Positions 34,510 to 42,697 of a stretch of DNA of 64,000 nucleotides are shown in pieces. The DNA is from an uncultured Opitutia bacterium (lineage in GTDB: Bacteria > Verrucomicrobiota > Verrucomicrobiia > Opitutales > Opitutaceae). Each line of letters starts with the position of its first letter. Position 1 is the first letter of the stretch. Below the pieces are notes generated by a model. That model had not been told where the DNA came from, ran no database searches, and saw only the letters and a list, made by a program, of their open reading frames with translations. The stretch spans positions 62,001 through 126,000 of the forward strand of contig CAIUWA010000011.1 of assembly GCA_903902745.1 (NCBI GenBank), written 5' to 3'. The position numbers and the translations under genes are program-made.

Positions 34510-35982
34510 TTACTTGCCGGCGGGCGCGGGGGTCACGGGAGCCACCGGCGCAGGCACGGCAATGGGTGCAGGATGATCCGCGCTGCCCTCATGGACCCAG
34601 CGCCGCACATCGTAAAAATTCACGTAGAGCATCAGCGAGGCGATGAGCACGAAGAAGGCGCTCTGCGTCGCGATGATGAGCCGGGCGGGCAACTCGCGGC
34701 GCCGGATGCGGCCAATGGTCGCGAAGAGGATGTGGCCGCCATCGAGCACCGGGATGGGCAGGAGGTTCAGGATCGCGAGGTTAACATTCAGGATGATGGT
34801 GAGCCAGATCGCGCGGCGGATATCCCACTGCGCCTGCTGGTGCAGGGAACGGGCGATGCCGATGACCCCTTGCATCTTCGAGGGACCGACATCGGAGGTC
34901 GAGCTCACGAGGGCCGAGAGGGTCTGGACCATCGCGCCCGCCGCGTCGGAAATCTGCGCCCACGGCGTGGGGTGAATGATGATGACGGGATCACGGTAGC
35001 GCAGGCCGATGCGGGCGACCGGTTTGCCGCCGGCGACATCGGCGTCCATGCGGGGTTGGACGCTCAGCGTGATTTGTTCCAGACCCCGTTGAACGAGAAA
35101 GTCACTCGGACGGCCCGGATATTTGGCCAGGTGCTCGCTGATGGCGGAGCGCTGGATCACCGGTTTGCCGTCGATGGCCAGGATGCGGTCGCCGCACTTG
35201 AAACCCGCCGCCTCGGCAGGCGAGCCGGGCAGGGTGGACTCTGCAGTCAGGAAATTGTCGGGAGGCTCGACACCTGCGACGCGCATTTTGTCCTCGGAGA
35301 GGAGCAGGGGATAGACCGTGACGTGCATCAGTTTGCCGTCCCGCTCGATCTCAAACACCGAGCGCCGGCGGCCATCGCTTTCGCGTCCGTCGCCGAGGGC
35401 CACGTCCTTCCAAATGTCCTCGAAATTTGAGACCGAATGCCCGTCGACGGAGCGGACAATGTCACCGGCCATCAAGCCGGCTTGGGCGGCGGGATTCGGA
35501 ACGGTGACGCCCTCGGAGAGCCGGATCGTGGCGGAGACGGGGCCGAGCTTGGTCGTCGCCAGATCGGCGAAGACCGGCTGACCCACGAACCAGACGATGC
35601 AGGCGAGTGTGAAGGCGAAGAGGATGTTGAAAGTCGCACCGGCAACCAGGATCAGCATCTTGGAGACGTAATCGATGGGAGGCAGTTTTTTGACATCGGC
35701 CATGCTTTCCCCCTCGATGGGGCCGAGGTCGGCGAGCTGCGGGAGGAGCACATAGCCGCCGAGCGGAATCCACGAAAGGCGGTAGTCGACCCCGTCCTTG
35801 CCCCGGCGAGACCAGATGGCCGGCCCGAAGCCGATGGAGAAGCGCTCCACCTTCGCCCCGCGCCGCCGGGCGGCGAGGAAATGGCCGAGCTCATGCACAA
35901 AGATCGACCCGCCGAAGAACAGGACGACCAGAAAGATCGACCAGATGCTCGAAAAAAAGGCGGAAAGGATGTCGGTGGACAC
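34510..35982 (-). CDS. rseP: Site-2 membrane metalloprotease RseP
   Basis: A 490-residue inner-membrane zinc protease that cuts membrane regulators and signal peptide remnants inside the bilayer. The zinc motif HELGH (H30, E31, H34) sits in the first helix and the third ligand in NLLPIPVLDGGHI near residue 410. Two PDZ-like modules lie between (around AGLMAGDIVRSVDGHSV and EAAGFKCGDRILAIDGKPV). The start codon is GTG at 35982, 12 bases after the dxr stop. The C-terminus has an Ala/Pro-rich tail. The position between dxr and ispG matches the common uppS-cdsA-dxr-rseP order. No anti-sigma factor is nearby. Confidence 0.96.
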   Translation of the reverse strand: MSTDILSAFFSSIWSIFLVVLFFGGSIFVHELGHFLAARRRGAKVERFSIGFGPAIWSRRGKDGVDYRLSWIPLGGYVLLPQLADLGPIEGESMADVKKLPPIDYVSKMLILVAGATFNILFAFTLACIVWFVGQPVFADLATTKLGPVSATIRLSEGVTVPNPAAQAGLMAGDIVRSVDGHSVSNFEDIWKDVALGDGRESDGRRRSVFEIERDGKLMHVTVYPLLLSEDKMRVAGVEPPDNFLTAESTLPGSPAEAAGFKCGDRILAIDGKPVIQRSAISEHLAKYPGRPSDFLVQRGLEQITLSVQPRMDADVAGGKPVARIGLRYRDPVIIIHPTPWAQISDAAGAMVQTLSALVSSTSDVGPSKMQGVIGIARSLHQQAQWDIRRAIWLTIILNVNLAILNLLPIPVLDGGHILFATIGRIRRRELPARLIIATQSAFFVLIASLMLYVNFYDVRRWVHEGSADHPAPIAVPAPVAPVTPAPAGK

Positions 35983-35994
35983 GAGGGGAGGGAG

Positions 35995-37203
35995 CTAGGC
36001 TTTGGCCTTCACAGCGGCGACTTGGAGAGCGGCGATGCGGCGGGCTTCGGCGTCAAGGGCGAGTACGGCGGGCAGGTCTGGGGGTTCGACGTTAACGAGG
36101 CAGGAGAGAGTTTGCTCAACAATGCGGGAAATCGCAAGAAAGGGAATTTGGCCCTCCAGGAAGGCGGCGACCGCCAATTCATTGGCCGCATTATAGATCG
36201 CTGGGGCCCCGCCGCCGGCGACCATCGCCTCTCGGGCCAGCCGCAGCATCGGGAAGCGTCCTTCGTCGACCGGGCGGAACTCCAGGGTGAGCAATTGCGT
36301 GAGGTCGATCGGCCGGTCCGTGCCCGGCGCCCGGTGCGGATGCAGCAGGGCATGCTGGATGGGGAAGGTCATCGATGGCGGGCAGAGTTGGGCGAGCATC
36401 GCGCCGTCGGTGAACTCCACGAGGCAGTGCACGATGCTTTGCGGGTGCAGCACGGCCTGGCACTGCTCCGGCCGCAGGCCGAAGAGCCACTGGGCCTCCA
36501 TGAGCTCGAGGCCCTTGTTGGCGAGTGTGGCGGAGTCCACGGTGATTTTCGGACCCATGGCCCAATTGGGATGCTTGAGCGCATCGGCCGGGGTGGCGTG
36601 GGCGAGGTGTTCGGCCGGCCAGTCGCGGAAAGCTCCGCCACTGGCGGTGAGCACAATGCGCCGCACGCCGGTTCGACCGGGCTCACCGCTGCCGGGTGCG
36701 GGATGGCCTTCCAAGCACTGGAAGACGGCGTTGTGCTCGCTGTCCACGGGCAGAAGTTTCGCCCCGTGCCGGCGGGCGGCGGCCATGACGAACTTGCCGG
36801 CGAGGACGAGGATTTCCTTGGAAGCGAGGGCGAGGTCCTTGCCGGCGGCGAGAGCCGCGAGGGCGGGCTCAAGGCCAGTGGTGCCGACGACCGCGACGAG
36901 GACGATGTCCGCCGCGGGCAATTGTGCGAGTTCGACCAGCCCGGCGAGGCCGCCATAAAGCCGCGTGCCGGAAGGGAAAGCTCCCGAGTCGCGGGCCTCG
37001 CGGCAGGCGGCATCATCGAACACGGCGACGTGGGGCACCTTGAAGTCCGCCGCCACGGTCGCAAGCTTCCGCCAGTTCGAGCGGGCGGCCACGCCGACGA
37101 GCTCGAGCCGGTCGGAATGCGCGGCGATCACGCGCAGCGTGCTTTCGCCGATGGAGCCGGTGGCGCCGAGCAGGACGACGCGTTTTTTGGGAGAGAGGGA
37201 CAT
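35995..37203 (-). CDS. dxr: 1-deoxy-D-xylulose 5-phosphate reductoisomerase
   Basis: A 402-residue NADPH enzyme that makes 2-C-methyl-D-erythritol 4-phosphate, the first committed step of the MEP isoprenoid route. The nucleotide site LGATGSIGESTLRVI is at residues 12-26. The metal and substrate region shows LLPVDSEHNAVFQCLEG, TASGGAFRDW and the MGPKITVDSATLANKGLE stretch. The C-terminal helical domain is complete. It is 12 bases before rseP and 98 bases after cdsA, so it belongs to the operon that also supplies the polyprenyl carrier enzyme UppS. Confidence 0.97.
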   Translation of the reverse strand: MSLSPKKRVVLLGATGSIGESTLRVIAAHSDRLELVGVAARSNWRKLATVAADFKVPHVAVFDDAACREARDSGAFPSGTRLYGGLAGLVELAQLPAADIVLVAVVGTTGLEPALAALAAGKDLALASKEILVLAGKFVMAAARRHGAKLLPVDSEHNAVFQCLEGHPAPGSGEPGRTGVRRIVLTASGGAFRDWPAEHLAHATPADALKHPNWAMGPKITVDSATLANKGLELMEAQWLFGLRPEQCQAVLHPQSIVHCLVEFTDGAMLAQLCPPSMTFPIQHALLHPHRAPGTDRPIDLTQLLTLEFRPVDEGRFPMLRLAREAMVAGGGAPAIYNAANELAVAAFLEGQIPFLAISRIVEQTLSCLVNVEPPDLPAVLALDAEARRIAALQVAAVKAKA

Positions 37204-37208
37204 GCGGG

Positions 37209-37298
37209 AAATCTTTCTCCTTCCTCTTTATCTTTCTCTTTCGTCAGGGGAAGCCAGCGAAGCAGAGAAAGATTAAGATAAGGAGGAAAGAGAAAGAT
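37209..37298. repeat. Word-type imperfect hairpin between cdsA and dxr
   Basis: AATCTTTCTCCTTCCTCTTT (37209 on) and its near reverse complement, which ends gaggaaagagaaagatt near 37298, form arms of about 30 bases made of ctttctc words, around a centre near 37253. It fills the whole gap inside the operon. Confidence 0.75.
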
Positions 37299-37301
37299 TC
37301 G

Positions 37302-38120
37302 CTACAGCAGGCTGAACAGCGCGTAGCCCACCGGGGCGGTGAGGATCAGGCTGTCGGAAAGATCGAAGAACCCGCCGATGCCGGGGATCGCCTGGCCGGC
37401 ATCCTTGGTGTCGGCGCGGCGCTTGATGACCGACTCGATGAGGTCGGAAACGATGGCGAGAACGGCGATGGGCAGCGCCATCACGGCGCCGAGCGCCGGG
37501 GTGAAGGCCGCGGGCAGGTAGGCACGGCAATACCAGGCCAGCGCGGCGCCCACGCCGGCGGAAACCACCAGGCCGCCGGCGGCTCCCTCCCAGGTTTTCT
37601 TCGGGCTGATGTGGGGGGTCATCTTATGCCGGCCGATGGCAAGGCCGGTGAGCAGGGCCCCCACGTCGCAGAACTTTGAGACCGCGATGAGCCAGATGGT
37701 CAGCACGAGGCCGGTCTGGGCCGCCGGCGCCGCGATCAGCAGGATGCGCACGATGAATTGCAGCATGAACGGCACGTAAATCACGCCGAAGAGGGACCAG
37801 GCGAGGGTTTCCACCCGGTTGTGCGGCTCGCGCTCGCCGAGGATGCGCACGGAAAAAACGATGACGGCGAGGGCGAGCAGTTCATCCGGCCGCGCATAGG
37901 CCGGGAGGTAGCACGGGGCGAGCATGAGGGCCGCGCCGAGGCAGAGCCCGAACCGGTCGAACGGATCGGGCCCCATGCGCTTCACCATGGCGTAAAATTC
38001 GCGCAGGGTGAGCACGCTGATGAGCGTCACGAGCCAGACGCCGCCTGTCGGACCAAAGAAGCGCACGCAGAGCAACACGATGGTCCAGAGGCCGACGGTG
38101 CTGAGGATGCGTTTCGTCAC
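37302..38120 (-). CDS. cdsA: Phosphatidate cytidylyltransferase
   Basis: A 272-residue polytopic membrane enzyme that makes CDP-diacylglycerol from phosphatidic acid and CTP. About eight hydrophobic helices are visible, as is the SPKKTWEGAAGG motif. The C-terminal family signature is present but altered: the usual PGHGG...DRxDS reads PGIGGFFDLSDS, so the His and the Arg are replaced. Similar variants, to my memory, occur in Planctomycetes and relatives. The start is GTG at 38120, 15 bases after the uppS stop. Function is well supported by the operon context. Confidence 0.92.
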   Translation of the reverse strand: MTKRILSTVGLWTIVLLCVRFFGPTGGVWLVTLISVLTLREFYAMVKRMGPDPFDRFGLCLGAALMLAPCYLPAYARPDELLALAVIVFSVRILGEREPHNRVETLAWSLFGVIYVPFMLQFIVRILLIAAPAAQTGLVLTIWLIAVSKFCDVGALLTGLAIGRHKMTPHISPKKTWEGAAGGLVVSAGVGAALAWYCRAYLPAAFTPALGAVMALPIAVLAIVSDLIESVIKRRADTKDAGQAIPGIGGFFDLSDSLILTAPVGYALFSLL

Positions 38121-38135
38121 GGTGGGGCGGGGCGC

Positions 38136-38912
38136 CTATTTCGAGGCGGCGGGAATGGGCTTCAGCTGTTCGCTGGTCAGGCCGTAGCGGCGCTCGCGCC
38201 GGGCAAACTCGGCGCAGGCGGCGGCGAGGTCGGCCTTCGTGAAATCCGGCCAGAGCACGGGCGAGAAGACGAACTCCGCATACGCGCCCTGCAGGAGCAG
38301 GAAGTTGCTCACGCGTGTCTCGCCCGAGGTACGGATAACGAGGTCGGGGTCGGGGATGTCCGCCGTATAGAGATAGCGGCGGAACGTGGCCCACGAGCCG
38401 TCGTTGAGCTTTTCGCGGCCCGCTGCCAGGGCGGCGGCATAGGCCCGCGCGGCATCGACCACCTCGGTGCGTGCGCCGTAGTTCAGCGCGAGGACCAGGG
38501 TGTGGTCGGTGAACTTGGCGGTGGCCTGGATGGCGGCCTCGAGCTGCGTGCGCACGACCGCCGGCAGCTCGTGCGTGCGGCCGATGGTGAGCAGGCGCAC
38601 CCGGTTCTTCACGAGGGTTTTGGTCTCCCGCTTGAGAAAATACTCGAGGAGGCCCATGAGCGCCCCGACCTCCTCCTGGGGGCGGTTCCAGTTCTCGACG
38701 GAAAAGGCGTAAAGGGTGAGGTAACGGATCCCGAGTTCGCGAGTGGCGTCGATGATGGCCCGCACGGTTTCCACGCCGCGGCGATGGCCCTCGATCCGGG
38801 GCAGCTTGCGCTGCCGGGCCCACCGGCCGTTGCCGTCCATGATGATGGCTACATGCCCGGGAAGGGCGGACCCGTTCGACAGGCTCGGGGCAGGCGTGGA
38901 GGCGGCGGACAT
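38136..38912 (-). CDS. uppS: Undecaprenyl diphosphate synthase
   Basis: A 258-residue cis-prenyltransferase that extends farnesyl diphosphate to the C55 lipid carrier for cell wall synthesis. The catalytic loop AIIMDGNGRWARQR is near residue 22, and other family blocks are seen (GHRRGVETVRAIID, LTLYAFSVENWNRP, DLVIRTSGETRVSNFLLLQ, LWPDFTKADL). The ATG at 38912 leaves a short Ser/Pro N-terminal extension; more upstream codons are not coding-like. It is the first gene of the operon, with the PCD gene diverging 151 bases away. Confidence 0.97.
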   Translation of the reverse strand: MSAASTPAPSLSNGSALPGHVAIIMDGNGRWARQRKLPRIEGHRRGVETVRAIIDATRELGIRYLTLYAFSVENWNRPQEEVGALMGLLEYFLKRETKTLVKNRVRLLTIGRTHELPAVVRTQLEAAIQATAKFTDHTLVLALNYGARTEVVDAARAYAAALAAGREKLNDGSWATFRRYLYTADIPDPDLVIRTSGETRVSNFLLLQGAYAEFVFSPVLWPDFTKADLAAACAEFARRERRYGLTSEQLKPIPAASK

Positions 38913-39063
38913 GCGGTGACGGGGGGAGTTAGGGTGTGGGGGCAGAGTTTGACAAGCCAGGTTCCAACCGGAGGTGGGCGGCCATCCGTTGAAGATTGGC
39001 GGTAGCATATCACCCCATCGTCCCGCGTTTGACGCGGCGAGGGTGGCGGGACAAAAAAGGCCC

Positions 39064-39357
39064 ATGAGCAAACCCCTGACTCCGGCCAAGGTTCAAGCTG
39101 CCCTGGGCTCGCTGCCCGGCTGGAGCTTCAAGCGCAACGCGCTGGTGAAGACTTTCACCTTTGGCACCTTTCGCGAGGCCTTTTCCTTCATGGGGCGCGT
39201 GAGTTTCGACGCCGAGGCCCTCGACCACCATCCGGACTGGACCAACGTCTACAACCGCGTGGCCATCCGCTTGAACACCCACGACGCCGGCGGCAAGGTG
39301 ACCGCGAAGGACGTGGCGCTGGCGCAGCGCATTCAGAAAATATCCTGGGTGGGGTAA
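39064..39357 (+). CDS. 4a-hydroxytetrahydrobiopterin (pterin-4a-carbinolamine) dehydratase
   Basis: A 97-residue small enzyme that recycles the pterin cofactor after aromatic hydroxylation. The signature is clear: DHHPDWTNVYNRVAIRLNTH with the conserved His residues, followed by DAGGKVTAKDVALAQRI. Length is standard for the family. The ATG at 39064 is preceded by a short spacer; upstream codons in frame belong to the promoter region. No aromatic amino-acid hydroxylase is seen nearby, so it may serve another pterin function, such as molybdopterin or tetrahydrofolate repair. Confidence 0.93.
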   Translation: MSKPLTPAKVQAALGSLPGWSFKRNALVKTFTFGTFREAFSFMGRVSFDAEALDHHPDWTNVYNRVAIRLNTHDAGGKVTAKDVALAQRIQKISWVG

Positions 39358-39367
39358 GGGCTGGTTT

Positions 39368-39453
39368 CCGAAGAATTTTGCGCAGAGGCGCCGTGACGCG
39401 GAGCACCAAGGCAGCTCGTCCTCTGCGTCACAGCGCCACTGCGCGAAACTATT
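39368..39453. repeat. Word-type imperfect hairpin after the PCD gene
   Basis: AGAATTTTGCGCAGAGGCGC and, in reverse complement, AGAATAGTTTCGCGCAGTGG form pairing arms of about 33 bases with gcgcagaggcgc words, centred near 39410. Confidence 0.7.
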
Positions 39454-39508
39454 CTGGGGGCTGAAAAATGGTTGCCCGACTGGCCGGTGGGCCGGACGAT
39501 GGATTTTC

Positions 39509-40207
39509 ATGAAAGTCGCGTTCATCAGTGGCACGAGCATCGTCAACTCCGACCTGTTTGCGGCCTGGGCGGTGAAGACCATCGAGACGGCCTACGGCCA
39601 GGTGACCTACAAGACGCGGGGAGAGCACGTCCTCATCAACCGCCATGGCTACGGGTTTCCGCTGCCGCCGCACTCGATCAACTACCGCGCCAACATCCGC
39701 GCGCTCGCCGACCTGGGGTACCAGGACATCGTGTCGCTCAACTCCGTCGGCTCGCTGAAGGCCGCGCTGCCCCCGGGCACAATCGTTTCCTGCAGCGACT
39801 ACGTGGGCCTGCAGCAGGGGCCGGCGACGTTCTTCGACCAGGAGCTCAAGGGCGGGTCGCCCCGCATCGCCAACAACCTGATCCCGGACCTCGTCATGAG
39901 GCTCTCGCCCGAGTTCATGATCCATCCCGGCAAGATTTATGTGCAGATGCGCGGGCCGCGCTTCGAGACGCAGGCGGAAATCCAGATCGTGAAGGACTGG
40001 GGTGATGTCATCGGCATGACCGCCGCGCACGAGGCGGACCTCTGCGCCGAGCTCGGCCTGAACTACAACAGCCTCGCGATCATCGACAATTACGGCAACG
40101 GCCTGATGAAGGAGGACATCGACTTCGACAAGTTCAAGGAGCTGGTGAAGGCCAACCAGCAGAAGGTGAACCGGCTCTTCGCGCGGATGTTGGAAATCCT
40201 GGGTTGA
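39509..40207 (+). CDS. Purine-nucleoside / methylthioadenosine phosphorylase family enzyme
   Basis: A 232-residue member of the PNP/MTAP fold. The N-terminal phosphate loop is altered (FISGTSIVNSDLF) from the usual GSG. RANIRALADLGYQDIVSLNSVGSL, YVQMRGPRFETQAEI and DVIGMTAAHEADLCAELGL are the conserved substrate and ribose segments; the last is the block that carries Met and Glu in the active site. The likely role is phosphorolysis of 5'-methylthioadenosine or a related nucleoside (purine salvage). It is short compared with MTAP (about 280), lacking part of the N-terminus. It stands alone between two hairpin-type gaps. Confidence 0.85.
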   Translation: MKVAFISGTSIVNSDLFAAWAVKTIETAYGQVTYKTRGEHVLINRHGYGFPLPPHSINYRANIRALADLGYQDIVSLNSVGSLKAALPPGTIVSCSDYVGLQQGPATFFDQELKGGSPRIANNLIPDLVMRLSPEFMIHPGKIYVQMRGPRFETQAEIQIVKDWGDVIGMTAAHEADLCAELGLNYNSLAIIDNYGNGLMKEDIDFDKFKELVKANQQKVNRLFARMLEILG

Positions 40208-40208
40208 A

Positions 40209-40295
40209 TTATCGCGGAAACGCGGAAGAGCGGAAACGCGAAAGTGATTTGGATTGGTTTCCGTGTTTCCGCCTTTTCGCGCTTTCGCGATGGGC
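40209..40295. repeat. Word-type imperfect hairpin before the MoxR gene
   Basis: TCGCGGAAACGCGGAAGAGC and, in reverse complement, TCGCGAAAGCGCGAAAAGGC form arms of about 33 bases with roughly 80% pairing and ggaaacgcg words. Confidence 0.75.
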
Positions 40296-40338
40296 CTGGG
40301 TTTGACGACGGCTCTGCTCCCTGACAGTTTCCACATCC

Positions 40339-41310
40339 ATGAGCGACTTCGTGCAGGGCGGACAAATCACCGAGGCGAAACAGGCGCTGGACCGGCTCCG
40401 CACCAACATGCGGGTCACGATCAAGGGCAAGGACAACGTCATCGAGCAGGTGCTCACCTGCCTGGTCGCCGGCGGCCACCTGCTCATCGAGGATCTGCCG
40501 GGAGTCGGCAAGACCACGCTGGCCTATTCGCTCGCCCGCTCGATGGACTGCGCTTTCTCCCGCATCCAGTTCACCAGCGACCTGCTGCCGGGCGATGTGA
40601 CGGGCGTCGCGATTTACGACGAGACGATCAAGGAGTTCATTTTCAAGAAGGGCCCGGTGTTCGCCAACGTGGTCCTGGCCGACGAGATCAACCGCGCGAC
40701 GCCGAAGACCCAGTCCGCGCTGCTCGAAGTGATGGATCGCGCGCGGGTCACGGTGGATGGCGAGGCGCATGCGGTGGGTACGCCCTTCATGGTCTTTGCC
40801 ACGCAGAATCCGGTCGACTACGAGGGCACCTTTCCACTGCCCGAGAGCCAGATGGACCGGTTTCTTATGCGCCTCCAGATGGGCTACCCGCTGGCGGCGG
40901 ACGAACTGGACATCCTCCGCACCGCCCGGTTGGCCTACGACTCCATCGCGCTTAACCCGGTCATCACCCGCGGCGACGTCCTGAAGCTCCAGGCGCTGGC
41001 GCAGCAGGTCTTCGTGGAGGAGAGCGTGCTCGATTACATCCTGAAGATTGTCGCCGCCACACGCACCGAGGCGGAATTCAAGGCCGGCGCCAGCGTGCGC
41101 GGCGGCCTGGCCCTCAAGGTCGCCGCCCAGGCGCGTGCCCTGGTCAATGGCCGCGACTTCGTGGTGCCCGAGGATGTGACGGAGCTGGTCGGCCCTGTCC
41201 TGGCCCACCGCCTGGGACTGGCGCGCCAGACGAGCGACGCGCTGGAGGAACGGCGCGCGGTCACCGCGACGCTGCGGCGGATTGTGACGTCACTGCCGAC
41301 GCCGGTGTGA
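40339..41310 (+). CDS. MoxR-type AAA+ ATPase
   Basis: A 323-residue chaperone-like AAA+ ATPase of the MoxR family. Walker [13 protein letters not shown] is near residue 55, Walker [21 protein letters not shown] and sensor 1 [21 protein letters not shown] are textbook, and the C-terminal lid runs from about residue 230. MoxR proteins with DUF58 and transglutaminase partners form a conserved three-gene module, present here in order. They are thought to help insert cofactors or assemble envelope complexes. A hairpin-type gap lies on each side. The ATG at 40339 is in good context. Confidence 0.95.
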   Translation: MSDFVQGGQITEAKQALDRLRTNMRVTIKGKDNVIEQVLTCLVAGGHLLIEDLPGVGKTTLAYSLARSMDCAFSRIQFTSDLLPGDVTGVAIYDETIKEFIFKKGPVFANVVLADEINRATPKTQSALLEVMDRARVTVDGEAHAVGTPFMVFATQNPVDYEGTFPLPESQMDRFLMRLQMGYPLAADELDILRTARLAYDSIALNPVITRGDVLKLQALAQQVFVEESVLDYILKIVAATRTEAEFKAGASVRGGLALKVAAQARALVNGRDFVVPEDVTELVGPVLAHRLGLARQTSDALEERRAVTATLRRIVTSLPTPV

Positions 41311-41315
41311 CCGGC

Positions 41316-41432
41316 GAAAGCTCCAAACTCCAACCTCCAAGCTCCAGAGAAACTTCAATGACCAAGCTGAACCATTGCTGTTTGGAGGTTGGAGCTTCTC
41401 TGGAGCTTGGAGTTTGGAATTTGGAGCTTACT
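41316..41432. repeat. Word-type imperfect hairpin between moxR and DUF58 genes
   Basis: Arms built from ctccaaactccaacctcc words (41322-41355) face their inverse ttggagcttggagtttgga words (41385-41428). The repeated unit length is about 7-8 bases. It fills the gap inside the module. Confidence 0.8.
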
Positions 41433-41437
41433 CGCGC

Positions 41438-42697
41438 ATGAGCACGGCGACCGCTGCAGACTGGCACGGTCCCGGCCAGCGCGCCGGAGCCCGCTGGGGT
41501 TTCAAATGGAGCGAGTTGCTCTGGGCGCTGGTTTTTCCGCGGACCGGGCAGCGCATCATGCCGACGGCGTCGGGCGTGATCCTCATCTCGCTCGCGATGG
41601 GCATCGGCACGGCGGCCTACAACACGGCGAACAACATCCTGTTCATTACGCTGTCATTGCTGCTGGCCTGCCTGATCCTGAGCGGCGTGCTCGCGTGGTT
41701 CAATTCCAAGGGCGTGGCGTGGCGCCTGCAGCCGCCGCCGTCGCTCCGGGCCGGCCAGGAAGCCATGGTCACACTCGAGCTGCGCAACGGAAAGAAATAC
41801 CTGCCGACCTACGGCCTGTGGTTCGGGGTCGTGGCCAATCCGGTGGAACCCCCTTCCGTCCCGGCGCCCCGCGGAAAAAAAGGCAAGGAGCGGCCGGTGC
41901 GGGAAATCCTCGCCGCTGCCGAGAGGAACCGCCTCCGCGCGCGGCTGTTCCTGCGTGGGCGGCTGGATCCGGGGGCCACGGCGCGGCTGGAGTGGATCTT
42001 CAGGCCGGTCCGGCGCGGCGCGCAAAAGCTGGCGCTGGAAAGCGTGGGTTCGCTTTTTCCCTTTGGGTTTTTGCACAAGCACATCGGCGGCGGCCTGCGT
42101 CACGAGGTCGTGGTCTGGCCCGCGCCCGTCGAGTACCGCCGCTGGGGCGCGACCGCGGCGCGGCCGCTGGCGGCGGGCCTGCGGATGGCGCGCGCCGGCA
42201 GCGGGGGCGACCTGCTCGCGTTGCGCCGGTACGAGCCGGGCGACTCCCACCGCCTGATCCATTGGAAGGCCAGCGCGCGCAGCCGGCAGCTCCTCGTGCG
42301 GCAGTTTTCCGCGGAGAGCCAGGAAATCTTTGCGCTGTGGCTGCAAACCGCCGCTGATGTCTGGACCCGGCCCGAGCAGTTTGAACTGCTCGTGGGCCTC
42401 GCCGCGACAATGGCGGAGGACCTCTTCCGCGCGGGCAAGCTGGGCAGTGTGGCGGTCAACGACCGGCCGCCCCAACCCATCCGCCGGGTGCGGGACTTCG
42501 AATCGTTCCTCGACGAGCTCGCCGTCGTGCAGCCCGTGGCGGAGGACAATCCCGGATCCGCAACCGCCCATTCCAGGCCGTTGGGCGAGGGCCTCCGGCC
42601 TGCCCTGGGCGGCCGGAAAAACGTCATCACCTTCGCGCCCGACGGGATGCGCGGGGTCGCCGCCTATGTCGATGGAGAGAAAACGGCCTCAGCTTAA
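41438..42697 (+). CDS. DUF58 protein of the MoxR module
   Basis: A 419-residue membrane-linked protein. Two hydrophobic helices (about residues 45-85, PTASGVILISLAMGIGTAAY and ILFITLSLLLACLILSGVLA) precede a beta domain and the DUF58 core, which shows LALRRYEPGDSHRLIHWKAS and RSRQLLVRQFSAES, a von Willebrand A-like fold. It is co-transcribed with moxR and the transglutaminase gene; its end overlaps the latter's start by about 32 bases. Its role in this module is unproven; envelope stress or complex assembly are the usual ideas. Confidence 0.92.
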   Translation: MSTATAADWHGPGQRAGARWGFKWSELLWALVFPRTGQRIMPTASGVILISLAMGIGTAAYNTANNILFITLSLLLACLILSGVLAWFNSKGVAWRLQPPPSLRAGQEAMVTLELRNGKKYLPTYGLWFGVVANPVEPPSVPAPRGKKGKERPVREILAAAERNRLRARLFLRGRLDPGATARLEWIFRPVRRGAQKLALESVGSLFPFGFLHKHIGGGLRHEVVVWPAPVEYRRWGATAARPLAAGLRMARAGSGGDLLALRRYEPGDSHRLIHWKASARSRQLLVRQFSAESQEIFALWLQTAADVWTRPEQFELLVGLAATMAEDLFRAGKLGSVAVNDRPPQPIRRVRDFESFLDELAVVQPVAEDNPGSATAHSRPLGEGLRPALGGRKNVITFAPDGMRGVAAYVDGEKTASA

